Shown: positions 41,665 to 53,350, counted from the first letter of the stretch. The stretch is 64,000 nucleotides of DNA from Ctenosaura bakeri (GCA_948474755.1 CAOLHI010001314.1:248001-312000); one strand, 5' to 3'. Notes: generated by a model from the letters alone, not told the origin. Numbers and translations: made by a program.

Positions 41665-41701
41665 AATCATCGTGCTATAACAGGCTAGTGCGGAAATAGC
41701 C
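41665..41701. mobile_element. Palindromic GGCC-family MITE, right arm remnant after CR1
   Basis: AATCATCGTGCTATAACAGG to CGGAAATAGCC, followed by TAA. Compared with intact copies about 50-55 bp of the right arm is missing at the CR1 junction. Confidence 0.88.
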
Positions 41702-41727
41702 TAAGAGTTGATTTGAAGGCACATAAG

Positions 41728-41898
41728 ATTCCCTCCTGAGCCATGGAAAACCACTGGGTGACCTTTGGTGCATCACACACTCTCAGCCCCCCAGAAAAAC
41801 CCATGATAGGTTCACCTGAGGGTCACCATAAGTCAGAAATGACTTTAAGGCACACAACAACAACAACAACAACAACAGCAGCAGCAGTAGCAACAACA
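41728..41898 (+). mobile_element. SINE tail with (CAA)n end
   Basis: GAGCCATGGAAAACCACTGG, then CACCATAAGTCAGAAATG and GACTTTAAGGCACACAACAA followed by a CAA/CAG array (41,857-41,898). Headless Sauria-type SINE. Confidence 0.78.
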
Positions 41899-42500
41899 AA
41901 ACTCTAGTTATGACTAACAATTGTATTTAGGCCTTGAAATTTTCAGTGTTTAAAGTAGGTTATTTATTTTCTTGTGATTCTAGCAACTACAATAATATAG
42001 AATAAAATAAAATAAATAATTCAATTCTAGATTGAATCATGCCTTTGCTTCAGTTTGAATAGCTCTGATACACTAGATAGCTTACCCTTATCTCCCTAAG
42101 CCTCCTCCACATTTGCAATTCATCAACGACACAGGCTGAATTTTAAACATTTGTATGTTTTACACAGTATTTTCTCTTTTTGCTAAATGGGAAAGGAAAG
42201 CTAGCCAGTCAGGACAATGACACTTTGCCCAGCTCTTCCCTTCTGCATTCCCAACCACACTTAGCTCCAAAGTCATCAAGATACCAGCCCTGTGCTTGGA
42301 AGCCTCCCTCTGCAACTTTGAGATCTAGAAACTTGCCTTCCTTGAATAAAAGGTGAAATTCTTCAAACAACAATGCCCTAAAAACCCGTCCAAAATGGCA
42401 ACAAGTTAAAATGTACTTTAACACCTCTTTTCTAAGGTAAGTTAATCCTGACATCGACTCTAACACCATATGAGACCATTAGCTTCTCCTCTTGTGAGAC
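41899..42500. other. Unrecognised intergenic sequence
   Basis: AT-rich left part; no named feature. Confidence 0.4.
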
Positions 42501-42503
42501 ATA

Positions 42504-42912
42504 GGTCCTTTCCACAGCTTACCTTCTTTCAGCGGCATCCAGTGGCAATCCTGGCAGCAGCTCTGCCGGGAAGGGAGCACAATAGCAGAGCTTCCCTCCA
42601 TACAGGACAGACTCCATCACAGAAGGAGCCTGATGGACATGCTGCTTCCTTCCACAGTGCAGCCAGGTACTTTCCCAGGCTGCACTGGGACAAGAAGCAC
42701 TGCCATTGCCCTTCTGCAGGACAGGTAAGTGTGGGATGGTGGCGCGATCATGTATCATTGGTGGAGAAAACTCGTCAATGATTTAACCTACGACTGCACT
42801 ACCTAGGTGTGGGAGAGGAGCAAGACGATGTCAACATCATGCAGAAGCGTCTTCACAATCCTGTCCTTCTCCCATCCCCATGGTGGGATGGGAGGGTGCT
42901 GTGGAAAGGGCC
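42504..42912. mobile_element. Second MITE family, ATA duplication
   Basis: Inverted termini GGTCCTTTCCACAG and CTGTGGAAAGGGCC, with perfect triplet ATA on both sides (42,501-42,503, 42,913-42,915). The termini and 3-bp duplication recall the palindromic GGCC family, but the interior is different. The interior has CTTACCTTC and GGTAAGTG facing each other. Related to 47,347-47,746. Confidence 0.72.
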
Positions 42913-42915
42913 ATA

Positions 42916-43744
42916 GTTGTGACCTGTAGTGACGCATCCCTCAAAAGTAAGAAACCAGCAGGTTCACTTCCTTCAGGTTCTCTTTACACAGTAGCCACGC
43001 CTCAGGACCCTTTGTTCCTCCTAGTGTGTCCTTGTTTGCTGGAAGTGGCAGTGGAAGAAGGGGGTGTAGATCTGGGTAGAAGGAAGAGACTGACAATCTG
43101 GAGGCTAGTATCCTGTTGGTGAATTATGATGGAGTAAATTGTACTTATGCCTTTGTAATTCACTTTTTTGGTCATTGTGGAAGGATGGCTTTCACTAAGG
43201 ACGTTGCAATGACCAAACTCTCTCTCCCAAACCCAAACCCAAACCCAAACCTGTCCATTTCCTGGTCACTGGAGAGCAGGGGAAGCAGCAGACAAGCATC
43301 TGACTGTTCATCTATAGCTGGACACCAGGCAAAGACATCATCTGCAGGACTTCTGGAGGACTGTGGAGGCCCCTGGGGATGTCTGTTAGTATGCTTCTGA
43401 CGTGCCACAGCATTTAATGTTTAACAGCAGCTGGCAAGTTTTTCTCACAATTAGCCGGCAGGAGGTTTACAGGGGAAGATACATCAAAACAAGATATAAT
43501 CTAGAATTTCTGTATTACTTTTTGTTGTTGGCTTTTGGTATCTCTGCTGCCTTTGCACCTATTAATTGTTATCCATGTTTTGTAGACATTTCATATTCAG
43601 TGCTTTTGGTTTCTTTGATTTGCTGTTCCACACTACTGGTTTTACCTGCTTATCTGACAACTTAGAGACTGGAATGCTGTCAGAAAGCCGATAAGGTTGA
43701 AAAGTGGAACCCATATACTGTAGGAAACAGGAAGAACTTAGGGA
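42916..43744. other. Unrecognised intergenic sequence with a CCCAAA run
   Basis: A short CCCAAA tandem run at 43,227-43,251; 43,660-43,740 is related to about 61,360-61,455, suggesting an unnamed repeat. Confidence 0.4.
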
Positions 43745-44653
43745 TGTCTCACCTCAATTTCTGGAGTCCCTTGCGGGACACCTCAATGTGCTCCACGTGA
43801 TGGGGAATGGAAACTAGCCAGAGCACAAGCTATAGCAATGTGAGAGGCAGGGTAACCTAATGGGGTCTTTTTAGCCAGTTTTTACAGGGTTAGGCCAAGC
43901 CAAAAACCAAACAAAGATGTCCAATAAATGAGTTCATTGAATGAAAGTCTCACGACCAACGCAATCACACACCCACTCACTCAAGACCCATTAAGAAGCA
44001 AAAGAGAGGAAATTGGACAGGGGAGTATTGAAGGGGTATAGCTGGGGTAATACTGCACCTTGTCCTGAAGTCCATGGTCCAGGAAGATAGTGGAGAGACG
44101 AGACTCAGCATGGAGAGGGCTGAGGGGATTACTCAACAGACGGAGCAATGGTCTGCTGAGAAGACTGGGAGTGATCCGAAGAAATGCTCAAAAACCAGGA
44201 CTATTTGTAGGGGGGAAAGTACCTGGAGGACTAACCCTTTCCCAGGGAGAACAATGGGTGTTGGAGCAACAATGAAGCTCCACAATAGTAATTTCCTTTG
44301 CGTGATGAGATTGCAAGGTGTTGCCAAAGTCTCAGGATCTTCGGCTGTGTTTGTTTGTGGTGTGACTTCATGTAAATGGTCCTCGCTTGATAGGATATTT
44401 GCTCAACCTGAGGCACAGACGCTAATCCCCTTAAGTTGGTGTCTCGGGACTGAGGGCCCTTTGTTTGTTGTGGGTTTACACATCTTGAGGTCTCCTGAGG
44501 CTACATGACTGGGGGTTTTACTGGCCTGACCTAGTTTTCAGTCATTCGACTGTGAGTGCCTACATACTCATCCAGGTGACCTCTCAGACACATAGAATCA
44601 TATTTAATATCAACTTGTAGACCCCGGGATAGAGTTTCTCCATCAGAGTAACA
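43745..44653 (-). mobile_element. Solo LTR, family A, more diverged copy
   Basis: Same orientation and order as 33,127-34,027 (for example AGGTGTTGCCAAAGTCTCAG). Left end decayed (TGTCTCACC), right end GTAACA intact. Flanking 4-mers GGGA/GATG do not match. Confidence 0.8.
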
Positions 44654-46868
44654 GATGCTTGCTTGGGACCAACTGTCCACACGTACTGCTTGTAAAGTCT
44701 GGCAACTGGCTTGGTGTCTTTTTCTCCCCTCTGAGCTCTCTTTTCAAGCAGCACATCCATGGGCCCAAGTGAGCCTTTGCAAGGAAGAAGAACTGATGGA
44801 AGCCCACTGCTTCAATACTTGCAATACAGACAAGTTCCATTGATTCAGTCAGGAGATCCCCTGTTTCTGTAGGCAAGACTTGGGACTATGGCGCATGTGT
44901 GAGTGGTTCCAAGCAAGCCTCTGAAGACAAGAAGAACTGATGAAAGAACAGACCCCAGAACAGATTAATAGAACTTGTCCTTAATTTGGAAGTGTCAAAA
45001 GAGCGAGTCATCAAATAATGGGGCATCGAAAGGCAGAGGCTTCCTGTATGTTTTTGTAATTCATTGCTTATCTCTTACAATATTTGTATAACTTTTGATG
45101 TTCATATCTTATATCTGTAAAAATTTTTGTATAGTATTAAATGTTTGGTATTCAGTTTGCCCATTTCTTTCTATAATTGTGTTTGTTTATTTATATTGAT
45201 TAATGATATGTGATTTGCAGTCATGTGCTCTCTATGTATTTTGTTTTGGTTTGCTTCCATGATGCTGATCACAGTCATCTATTAGTATATAAAAGTCAAA
45301 GTTTGTCTGTTTGTCTGCGTCAGGCAGGCAAAGATCTCAGATGATTGGCTGTGTGAGGTGAAGACCTCATATGATTGACTGCCTGAGAAGATTCTATGGA
45401 ATTCTGAGGTTGGCAGTTTAGAGAAGGGCCTTTAGAATTCTCAGCCAGAGGGCTCTTGGGCCTGGCCAGTTGCTATGGAGATGAGACCTAGCAGCAAGGA
45501 GGAGGGCAGTGTATTCCCTCAGGAACCCAACCTCTACATGTTAATAACTCTGAATACAGATTGCATTGGGGAATATGGGGAAAAGTTACAGCTATTGGAC
45601 AAGACAGTTTGAGGAATTAGAGACAGAAGATCTCAAATCTTTCTAACAAGTATTACCTCTGAGAAAATAAAATCCCAGGCAATGCCAGGTATATACGCTA
45701 GTGTGCATATAAAAACATAAGCCAAGATCCTATGTCACCAATGTAAATATGACAACAGAGATCTGTCATTGCAATTACTTCTGATGATGACCCCCCCACA
45801 CACACACACACACAAACTCCCTCTACAATCTCGTGACACCCCAACAAGGCATTTTTGAGGTGCTGCAGATTGGGACACCAGGGAATGATGCCTGCACTGC
45901 TCTTCCAGTCACAGCTTGCACTGAGAATAGACAATTGGAGAGAGCCCTTGGGCTCTTGCCACAACTGCTTATCTTGCTGATCCCTTGAACTGGGAGAATG
46001 TTTTGGGTGTCGCTTCCCAGAGCCTGGATCTGCAATGCCTCAGAAACGCTTGATAGGGCTAATGACAGACAGCAAATGTATGTTTTTAAGGAGCCATGTT
46101 TGGTCAATCACAACAGTAAATGTGAATCTCCAGAAATTATAAGATAGTAAGTACAGTTACAATCTCATAACTGCTTAATGGGGTGCTGCAGCAAGCTTCC
46201 AGGCTACTATAAAAATACAATAATATGCCACACCTATGGCACATTGGGAAAATAATGTCAGTCTGATGCACCAAATAGCTTAAGAAGCATTGCTGTAGAT
46301 GATTCTCTCCTCTGTCTCCCCCGCACCACCCTCCTCCTGGTCTGAGCAGCCCATGTCTCTCCTTAATAGCATTACACCATTTCCATCATTCTCTGATTGC
46401 ATTATCAGAAAGGTATACCTTAGATCCATTTGGAGCACAGCAATTTTTTTTCCAGCTGTCATTTATTGTGTTAGTAGTTCAGGGGGGTTTCTGATGTTGC
46501 AATGTGAACAGCTGTCAGCTACTGAGCTGGCTTCTCCCTCTCCCTCATTAAATCGTCAGATTGTGTTGGCCACTATATCTGGATTCCCAGGAAAGCCCAG
46601 ATTCCCTTCATGTATTTATCCATCCATTTGTTAGACCTTAAGAGTAGGTTTGCTGTTTCTCAAGCCAAGCTCTGCCTCAAGGAAGGGGAACTTTTGGATA
46701 TCCAGGTGTTTTGAACCACAACAGCCATTATCCCCTACCACTGGCCATACCAACCAGCACTTTTCAAGGATGAGCACTCATATATCTGGAAATCCAAAGG
46801 ACTCCAACTCAATGTAGGGCTGACTCCAGGTTTTGGAGAGCATTGGACAAAGCACTGTTACCCCAAAA
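44654..46868. other. Unrecognised intergenic sequence
   Basis: Contains an internal fragment of the palindromic element at about 45,395-45,470 (TTCTCAGCCAGAGGGCTCTT) and a short CA run at 45,796-45,814. No gene. Confidence 0.4.
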
Positions 46869-46960
46869 TGTAGATGCCACAAGGGCCACCCCGTGATGCC
46901 AAATACCTCCTTGCAAAAGTGGGGAATGAGTTAGCTCAAAGAGGAGGCTTGCAAGAGGGG
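46869..46960 (-). mobile_element. LTR family B fragment
   Basis: GTGATGCCAAATACC.. GGGAATGAGTTAGCTCAAAG.. GCAAGAGGGG matches the left ends of 8,063 and 34,624. It stops abruptly at a palindromic-element half. Confidence 0.6.
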
Positions 46961-47030
46961 CAAACCCCAGGATTCTATAGGAGGTTGAAAATGGAATAAT
47001 AGCCCTATAACACTGTAGTGCAGAAAGGCC
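46961..47030. mobile_element. Palindromic GGCC-family MITE, right arm only
   Basis: CAAACCCCAGGATTC to GTGCAGAAAGGCC; left arm missing at the junction with the LTR fragment. Confidence 0.78.
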
Positions 47031-47233
47031 CTGAGTTCTGTCAGGTGATGGAGCTAGTATTGCAACCGAGGTGCCATCATTAAACAATTCATATTGTCCT
47101 GTATGCAACTCAAGTTATGGCATTGGAAATAACGAAGCTTTGCTCTTGAGATCTTCAGTTTGAAATTTTGTACAGCACTTAATTTTTTTACAAATGGTAA
47201 ATAGTCCATAAGTATATTTAGTGAATTAACAAT

Positions 47234-47333
47234 GGCTATTTCTGCACTAGATTGTTGTAGTGCAAACCCATGAATTCCATAAGGTGTTGAAAGTGGAATA
47301 ATACCGCTATAGCAGTCTAGTGTGGAAATGGCC
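47234..47333. mobile_element. Palindromic GGCC-family MITE, internally deleted
   Basis: 100 bp; left end GGCTATTTCTGCACTAG, then a jump into the right arm. Flanks AAT/AAG. Confidence 0.78.
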
Positions 47334-47346
47334 AAGATCACTGACA

Positions 47347-47746
47347 CCCATTTCGCATCTTACCTTTCCGAGGTGCTGGGGTGCGAGACTCGCACAAGCA
47401 GCCTCCGGAGAGAGGCTCTCGCTTCCCTGATTCTTCGACTCCGCACGAACTTCCTGCTCACGTGAGAGCCCTGCCTCTTCCTTTCTTCCCAGGCTGTACT
47501 GAGATAGGAAGCACGACTGGCACAGCTCCCAAGGCTCCGCACGCAAGGTAAGTGCGTGCGGGGCCCCGGAGCAATGCGCTATCGCACAGCATTTTTGGCT
47601 TCAAGCCATAAATGAAAAAATGCGTGTGCGGTCCGCATCAGGCCCTTGAGCATCGCACAAATGTGAGTGCATTATGTGGACCGCTCCTCACATGTCCGCG
47701 ACGCTCAAGGGGTCCTTTCACATTGGAAATGCTGTGCAAAAAGGGC
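47347..47746. mobile_element. Second MITE family, CpG-rich copy
   Basis: Shares TTCCCAGGCTGTACTGAG.. and GGTAAGTG with 42,504-42,912 and ends AAAAAGGGCC. Contains small hairpins such as GGCTTCAAGCC. The left terminus is unclear. Confidence 0.55.
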
Positions 47747-47749
47747 CTG

Positions 47750-48974
47750 GTTTACCTTAAATAATAGACCATAGTTCTAACCAGCAGTATAAAGAGCTGG
47801 CTCGAAAGCCTTTGAATGGTGTCTCATTTTTCATTCCAGGAAATTCTTCGTTTGCAAGTCTGGTTGTGAATTTTTCATGACAATTCGGTGACAAGTTTTA
47901 AGACTATCTGTCCTCCCCCACTGTAATATAGAACACTCAACAGTCGGCATGACTGTTTTCCCAGGCAGCACATAAAATTGGTTCTGGCATTTCCAGTGTC
48001 TTAAATTCATTCTTTGTATATGCAGTTTTTCCCTCTCTCCCTGGGTTAGCCAGCAAGTACACTAGATTTCTAAATGTCATCCATTTCCAGACATACAAAA
48101 CTGCCCCTTCTCTTCTTGCTCACTTTTCTCTTATTTGTCAGTTCCAGAAATCTGTGTAGACGCAAACAATGTAGACACAAACAACAGGTTGTTGTTGTTG
48201 TTTTTAATTAATATATTTGTGTTTACCCAAATCCATCAATGCACTTCCCCAAAACTGATGACTCCCCCCACAACTCCATATGCACCCTAAAAATATGCTC
48301 TGAAGGGTTGGGAAACAAAAACTGTTTTGGTTTTTTTTAATTTTGTTTGGGGTTTTTTTGCATCATGGAGGGCTACAACAGGATGACGAGAGGGGCCAGG
48401 ATCCTGATTCTGTTAGTGCTAGATACTGAAATACACTATTGGATCCTGGCCACTGTTTGTAACCTCTGTGATGGAACACCCTTCAGACTGGCCCTCGGGC
48501 TATGGTCACTCACTTCCCCGTTACCCTTGAGATCCCTCCTTGGCTCTGTTACTTGGGCCTCAAAGTGACCACAATACTGGACAATGGCTGCATCCATCAG
48601 TGAGTTCAGTATGGTGAAGCATTAATTATTAATATTAATCAATTATTAATTAATTATATCTTGTTAATTATTAAGTAAAAACCTTCAGACTGAGATGTAG
48701 AAAATAAAAACAGTGAAGATTTATGATATAAGAAACAAAATAAACATCTAGACTTAGGCTGGTTTTGTGGACAGTACACTGTTAACACATACATTTCAAA
48801 CAGAGCAACATTTCTTTCTGTACTCTTTTCATTCTCGGTGATCCCAAAATCTTGTTCATATCTTTTCTCCTCTTCTGATCTGGCCTTATTTTTATCTCTC
48901 TGTCCTCCTGGCCCTTCCTCTTTTCCCATATGACCTTATTACTATTTCTAACTGATTTTAATACACAAGACTCT
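47750..48974. other. Unrecognised intergenic sequence
   Basis: A strongly AT-rich stretch with ATTAATTA repeats at 48,620-48,680. No gene. Confidence 0.4.
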
Positions 48975-49301
48975 GGCCATTTCCACACTAGACTACAGTC
49001 ACGTAGGGACAGGGGGACATGGAGGGCAGTTCACCCCAGGCAGCAATGTTTTGGGGGCATCCTGGCCTGTAGCCACACCCCTGCATGCCCTGGCCATGGC
49101 CCACATGCCCTGGCCACACCACCATGCACTGCAGCCACACCCCCATGCACAGTGGCCCCATCCCTTGCACCGTAGCCCCGTCCCCTCCAGCCCCCCCTCC
49201 CCACACTCCAAGCTCCGCCATCGCTAGACTGATATAGTACTATTATTCCACTTGTTGAAAGTGGAATAATAGCACTATAACAGTCTAGTGTGGAAATGGC
49301 C
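48975..49301. mobile_element. Palindromic GGCC-family MITE carrying a GC-rich insert
   Basis: A short hairpin copy (48,975-48,994 plus 49,224-49,301) is split by 229 bp of GC-rich, CCACACC/ATGC-repetitive DNA. CTAGACT (48,988-48,994 and 49,224-49,230) is duplicated at the junctions. Confidence 0.8.
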
Positions 49302-50239
49302 AGATGTATTTCCCATCTATTTGCACATAGTTCCCCCACCAGCATCTCATAACTGATGACTTGCCGACTCGACCCCTACTTGCCCAACTTCTCATTTCAC
49401 ACCCATGAAGGCAGTGCACAAGAGTTCAAATAAAAAATCACAACAGGAAAAAAAAATCAATAAAACTGTTTTGGAGTTTTCCAGCTGCTGATGAATCGTA
49501 TCTCCTCTCCAGCAAGCTGACAGAATAGGAACCAATCATACTTGGTAGAAGAGCTTTCCATAATCTGGGATCAACATAGGAGACGCCTTCAAGGGTTTAC
49601 GCTTCCTTTGTGCTTTATTGAGGTGTGCTTCATTCTAGTTTTGCCTGGATTTTTTTTTTTTTTTTAACAAAACCAAACTACTTGAATTCTGTGTTACAGG
49701 ATGGACCAGCACTCAGTGCAGAGAGGAACTGATGGATGGAAGAAGAGTTAAGCATCTCTTTTCCCTCTGGTTCCCTCTTGCAACCCTCTGCTCTGTCCTC
49801 ATATTAGAGTTACAGAGGAGCTCCAAGTCTAGGATAGGGATGGGAGAGAAGATTATTTGGCTTGAATTTTAATACAGATTTAACTAATATACTGTTAAAA
49901 TCAATACAGGCACCTCCAGCTTCTGGACAACTCAGTTTTTGACATTTTACTCTTTCAACTGTTGTAAATTAGAGACATGTATTGTTCTTCCAATGTTAGG
50001 TTCGCTCTTCCATCAGTTCTTTTCCTCTTGCATTCTTCCTGTAGGGGACATGACAGAATCATGAAAGCTTGCTTGAGACTTTGGCTTCCCTTTTGTTCAA
50101 AGGCTAAATTCCCAAGTCTACGACACATCTTCTGACCAAGCTCAAAAATTGTTTAGTTTCTCCTCTTTCCTTTCTAGACCTCTGAGAAGGCAACAAATGC
50201 TTATTCAGCCAACCACCCTAGCTGACTGGAGATATATAA
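49302..50239. other. Unrecognised intergenic sequence
   Basis: AT-rich with a T run at about 49,651-49,666. No named feature. Confidence 0.4.
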
Positions 50240-51010
50240 CAGTGGTTCTCAACCTGTGGGTCACGACCCCTTCACAGGGGTCGCCTAAGACCATCGGAAA
50301 ATACATATTTCAGATGGTCTTAGGCTCCGTTCCCTCCTCAGTGGTGGTGCGCAAGCGCGAGCCACACGCTCGCATCCTCCTGCCCCCTTTGGCGGGAGCG
50401 TGTGCGGCCACAGCGTTGCCACAGCAGGAGTGGTGGTGCGCAAGCCCAAGCCACACACACGTGTCCTCCTACCCCTTGTTCAGAAGGGACTGAAATTGCT
50501 CCCCTTCTCCGCTACTGGGAGAACCTCCCATCTGACGGGCCAGCTTGGGGGGAGCAGGAGCACGGGGGGCAGGCCCCCTCCTCACCACGGCCCCTGCCCC
50601 ACTCGCCATAGGGGGGCACTACAGAAGGGCCGGGGAGCTGCAAGGTGGTGCTTTTACGGGGGGGGCGAGCTGCACCCAGCGCAAAAGACAAAGGCATTGG
50701 GATTCCTCCCCCACCCCCGGCCAGGGTCGACACTCTGGAAACTTTTCCCACACTGCCCCCCTGCCAGCGGAGACGAGAGCGAAGCAGAAGCAGAGCCTGG
50801 GGGGGTTCTCGGAGTTTTTTCCCAGGGGAGACGTGCGGCTCCTCTTTCCCTCCCTGCCTGCCCCCCCCATTCCTGGCTGGCAAGGCGGCCTTTGCCAGGG
50901 GGCGGGGAGGCATTGTAAATAATAAATACATAATTTTATGGTTGGGAGGTCACCATAACATGAGGAACTATATTAAAGGGTCGCGGCATTAGGAAGGTTG
51001 AGAACCACTG
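50240..51010. mobile_element. hAT transposon (CAGTGGTTCTCAACC family) with perfect 8-bp duplication
   Basis: Ends CAGTGGTTCTCAACC / GGTTGAGAACCACTG. Perfect duplication ATATATAA at 50,232-50,239 and 51,011-51,018. The interior (50,330-50,900) is very GC-rich, with a tandemly duplicated GGTGGTGCGCAAGC segment and no transposase. Several overlapping open frames here are composition artefacts. Confidence 0.92.
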
Positions 51011-51482
51011 ATATATAACCTAAAATTAGATATATAACCTAAAACCTGGAAATCTCACTGAATGAATCTCTAAAATTCAAGTCACTGTGCCTTATATAGA
51101 GGCCTCCTCCACCTAAATGTCAGCCCCTCCCTCTCACCGATGGGCTGGGTTTCTCTCCTACAGAGCCACTTTGGTTACATGGCAACTTGTTGCTAGGGCT
51201 GCTCTGCCACTCAGGCTAGCTGCACCCCCAAGCTCTGTCACCATGGAGTTCCACTTTTCAACCAATTTCACTTTCTGACAGAGCTCTGGTTATGTTTCCT
51301 ACAAGAAGAAGGCACAAAGAGAAGAACTGATGAAAGACTGGGTTCTGTTTATCAACCAGTTCCCATTTCTGACAGTGCTCTGGTCTCTAACCCATCAGAT
51401 AAGTGTGGGATGCTGGTATAAAAACCCAACAGCAACTGATGGCTCTAGTGTCTGAGGGACAGTGAATCCACCCTAGGTCTTA

Positions 51483-51662
51483 GACCATTTCCGCACTAGC
51501 CTGTTATAGCGCTATGATTCCACTTGCAACATCCTATGAAATCCTGGGGTTTGTGGTTTCGGGAGGGGCCGGCTGGCCCCTCCCTAAACTGCAAACCCCA
51601 GGATTCCATAGGATGTTGCAAGTGGAACCATAGCGCTATAACAGGCTAGTGCGGAAATGGCC
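51483..51662. mobile_element. Palindromic GGCC-family MITE, TTA duplication
   Basis: 180 bp, nearly perfect hairpin. Perfect TTA on both sides (51,480-51,482 and 51,663-51,665). Confidence 0.92.
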
Positions 51663-51910
51663 TTAGTTTGAACCTTTAAAAGGTTATCCAAGGCACTGAA
51701 TGGCATCCTCTAGCAGGTTGGATCACCTTTTTAATGTGAAGACTAAATCCCAAAGCAAATTTGCTGCCCCATTGACTCTGGAGGCACCAGTCGCTGCCAT
51801 ACAAACTGAAACTCAATTATCCTTTGAAATTTACCCCTCTGAATTTAGCGACAGAATTCTTCAATCCAAAAATGCATATATTAGAGGAATGTCTTTGAAA
51901 ATGGCATATA

Positions 51911-52288
51911 TAGTCATCCCTCCACATTCGCTAGGGTCAGGGGCACAGGAAACTAGAAAAACCATGAATAACTTTAGGGGCTCCCAAACCATATTTAACA
52001 CACACAAAAATAGGATCACCACATTCAACCCAGCATGGATTCCTTTGAGGCATCAGGGTTCCTTCACAAGGCGGAAGTGGGGGGGCTGGTGAGGCTCATT
52101 GCCACCCCCACTGCTGCCCCACACCATTTTTAATAGAGACTTAAAAGCCTTGTTTGCAGTTTCTCAGTCTCATGAGGCTTGGAATCCCTATTAAAAATAG
52201 CATAAGGAGGCAGCAGAGGTGACGGCAAATAATCCGTGAATAATCAAATCCGCAAAAGTGAAACCCACAAATGGGGAGGGCTGACTGT
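51911..52288 (+). mobile_element. Tigger/pogo-like MITE
   Basis: TA-flanked; termini TAGTCATCCCTCCACATTCG and GGGGAGGGCTGACTG are inverted repeats. Non-coding, 378 bp. Confidence 0.82.
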
Positions 52289-52290
52289 AT

Positions 52291-53134
52291 TAGTGAAAGA
52301 TTCGGCTTTGTATCAAATTAGGAACATTGCTTAAAAAATCATGCACAACAATGCAGGCATTCGGAGACATGTGCCAAGAAATGCATACAATTTTTCAAAC
52401 AACCTTTTTTTTTTTAGATGTGCATTTGGGACAAATTACACTGAAGATTAAAATTTGGGTGGAGGGAGTGAGGAAGAAATTAAAACTGACAGTGTTGTCC
52501 ATAGGTTGGGATCCTCATAATCTTTCACTCTGCTCTTTACCTCCTTGACAAAGAAGTGGAATGATAAATAATATACAACGGCTGTTCTGCCTACTCATGG
52601 AACAAGTATTCCCGAGAGATCTTGCAAAAGAGACAGTAGTACATTGAGCCCTTAAAAGAATGACTCTTTGTGCTGTTTACGTGTGTGCATTTTGGAGTCG
52701 GTGTCTTTACCTGTGACCCAATGCACCTCCACAGGGAACAACACTGGTGAGGAGCTAAGCCTTCTGGTGCTATCAGGGGAACCGTTCAACGTAAATGGCT
52801 TCCAGATTTGGAAGTCTTTGGAAGTAACAAAGAGAGACCCAAATCTTCTGAAGTAGTGAAGCGGCTCATTTTACCATCATAACATGTCTACATTTTTCAG
52901 CAGGATACCTGCAGGGCAGCTGCTGCTTTGATGCATTGGTTGCTGGAGAAAGACAATCAACCAATATTTTGATTGTTGCTGTTTTGTGGGGGGTTTTTTC
53001 CCCTCTTTGTGTGCTTTATTTATGTTATGGTGCAAACTTGAAGGACATTCTTCATTCTTGATTAGGTGACAAGCTGCCCAGAAATATTTGGAGATGAGAC
53101 AGAGTATGCTTGTGTGCATGATGTTCTCAAATCG
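52291..53134. other. Unrecognised intergenic sequence
   Basis: No gene or repeat identified. Confidence 0.4.
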
Positions 53135-53350
53135 CCTGTCAATTTTTGGCAACCCCATGAATTTCACAGGGTTTTCTTAGGCAAGAAAGACTCAGAAGTC
53201 ATTCTGCCAGTTTCTTTCTCTGAAATATAGCCTAGAGCACCTGGTTTTCATTGGCAGCCTCCATTCAAGTACTCCCCATCCAGGCCTGACTTTGCTTACC
53301 TTCCAAGATCAAACAAGATCTGGTGCCTTTAGGGTATTTAGGCAGAGTGG
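53135..53350 (-). mobile_element. 5S rRNA-headed SINE
   Basis: Antisense: the tail (GGCAACCCCATGAATTTCAC) on the left and the 5S internal control region (CAAGTACTCCCCATCCAGGC, then GATCAAACAAGATCTGG) on the right. Confidence 0.78.

Larger units (their letters stand above)
36178..41727 (+). mobile_element. tRNA-headed SINE split by an LTR, a palindromic MITE and a CR1
   Basis: SINE parts lie at 36,178-36,335 (head and CCATGGAAACCCACTGGGTG body), 37,190-37,222 (CCAAGGAAACCTTCAATATG.. up to CCATGAGTA) and 41,702-41,727 (TAAGAGTTGATTTGAAGGCA). Joined in order they follow the SINE tail of other copies. So the LTR, and separately the MITE that carries the CR1, landed in this SINE. Confidence 0.78.

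Noticed and set aside
43227..43251. CCCAAA run as a telomere-like array
   Set aside because: Vertebrate telomeres are TTAGGG; this is only four units of a different motif.
50400..50931. Several overlapping 115-172 codon frames on both strands
   Set aside because: All arise from the GC-rich interior of a hAT element; stop codons are rare there by composition.
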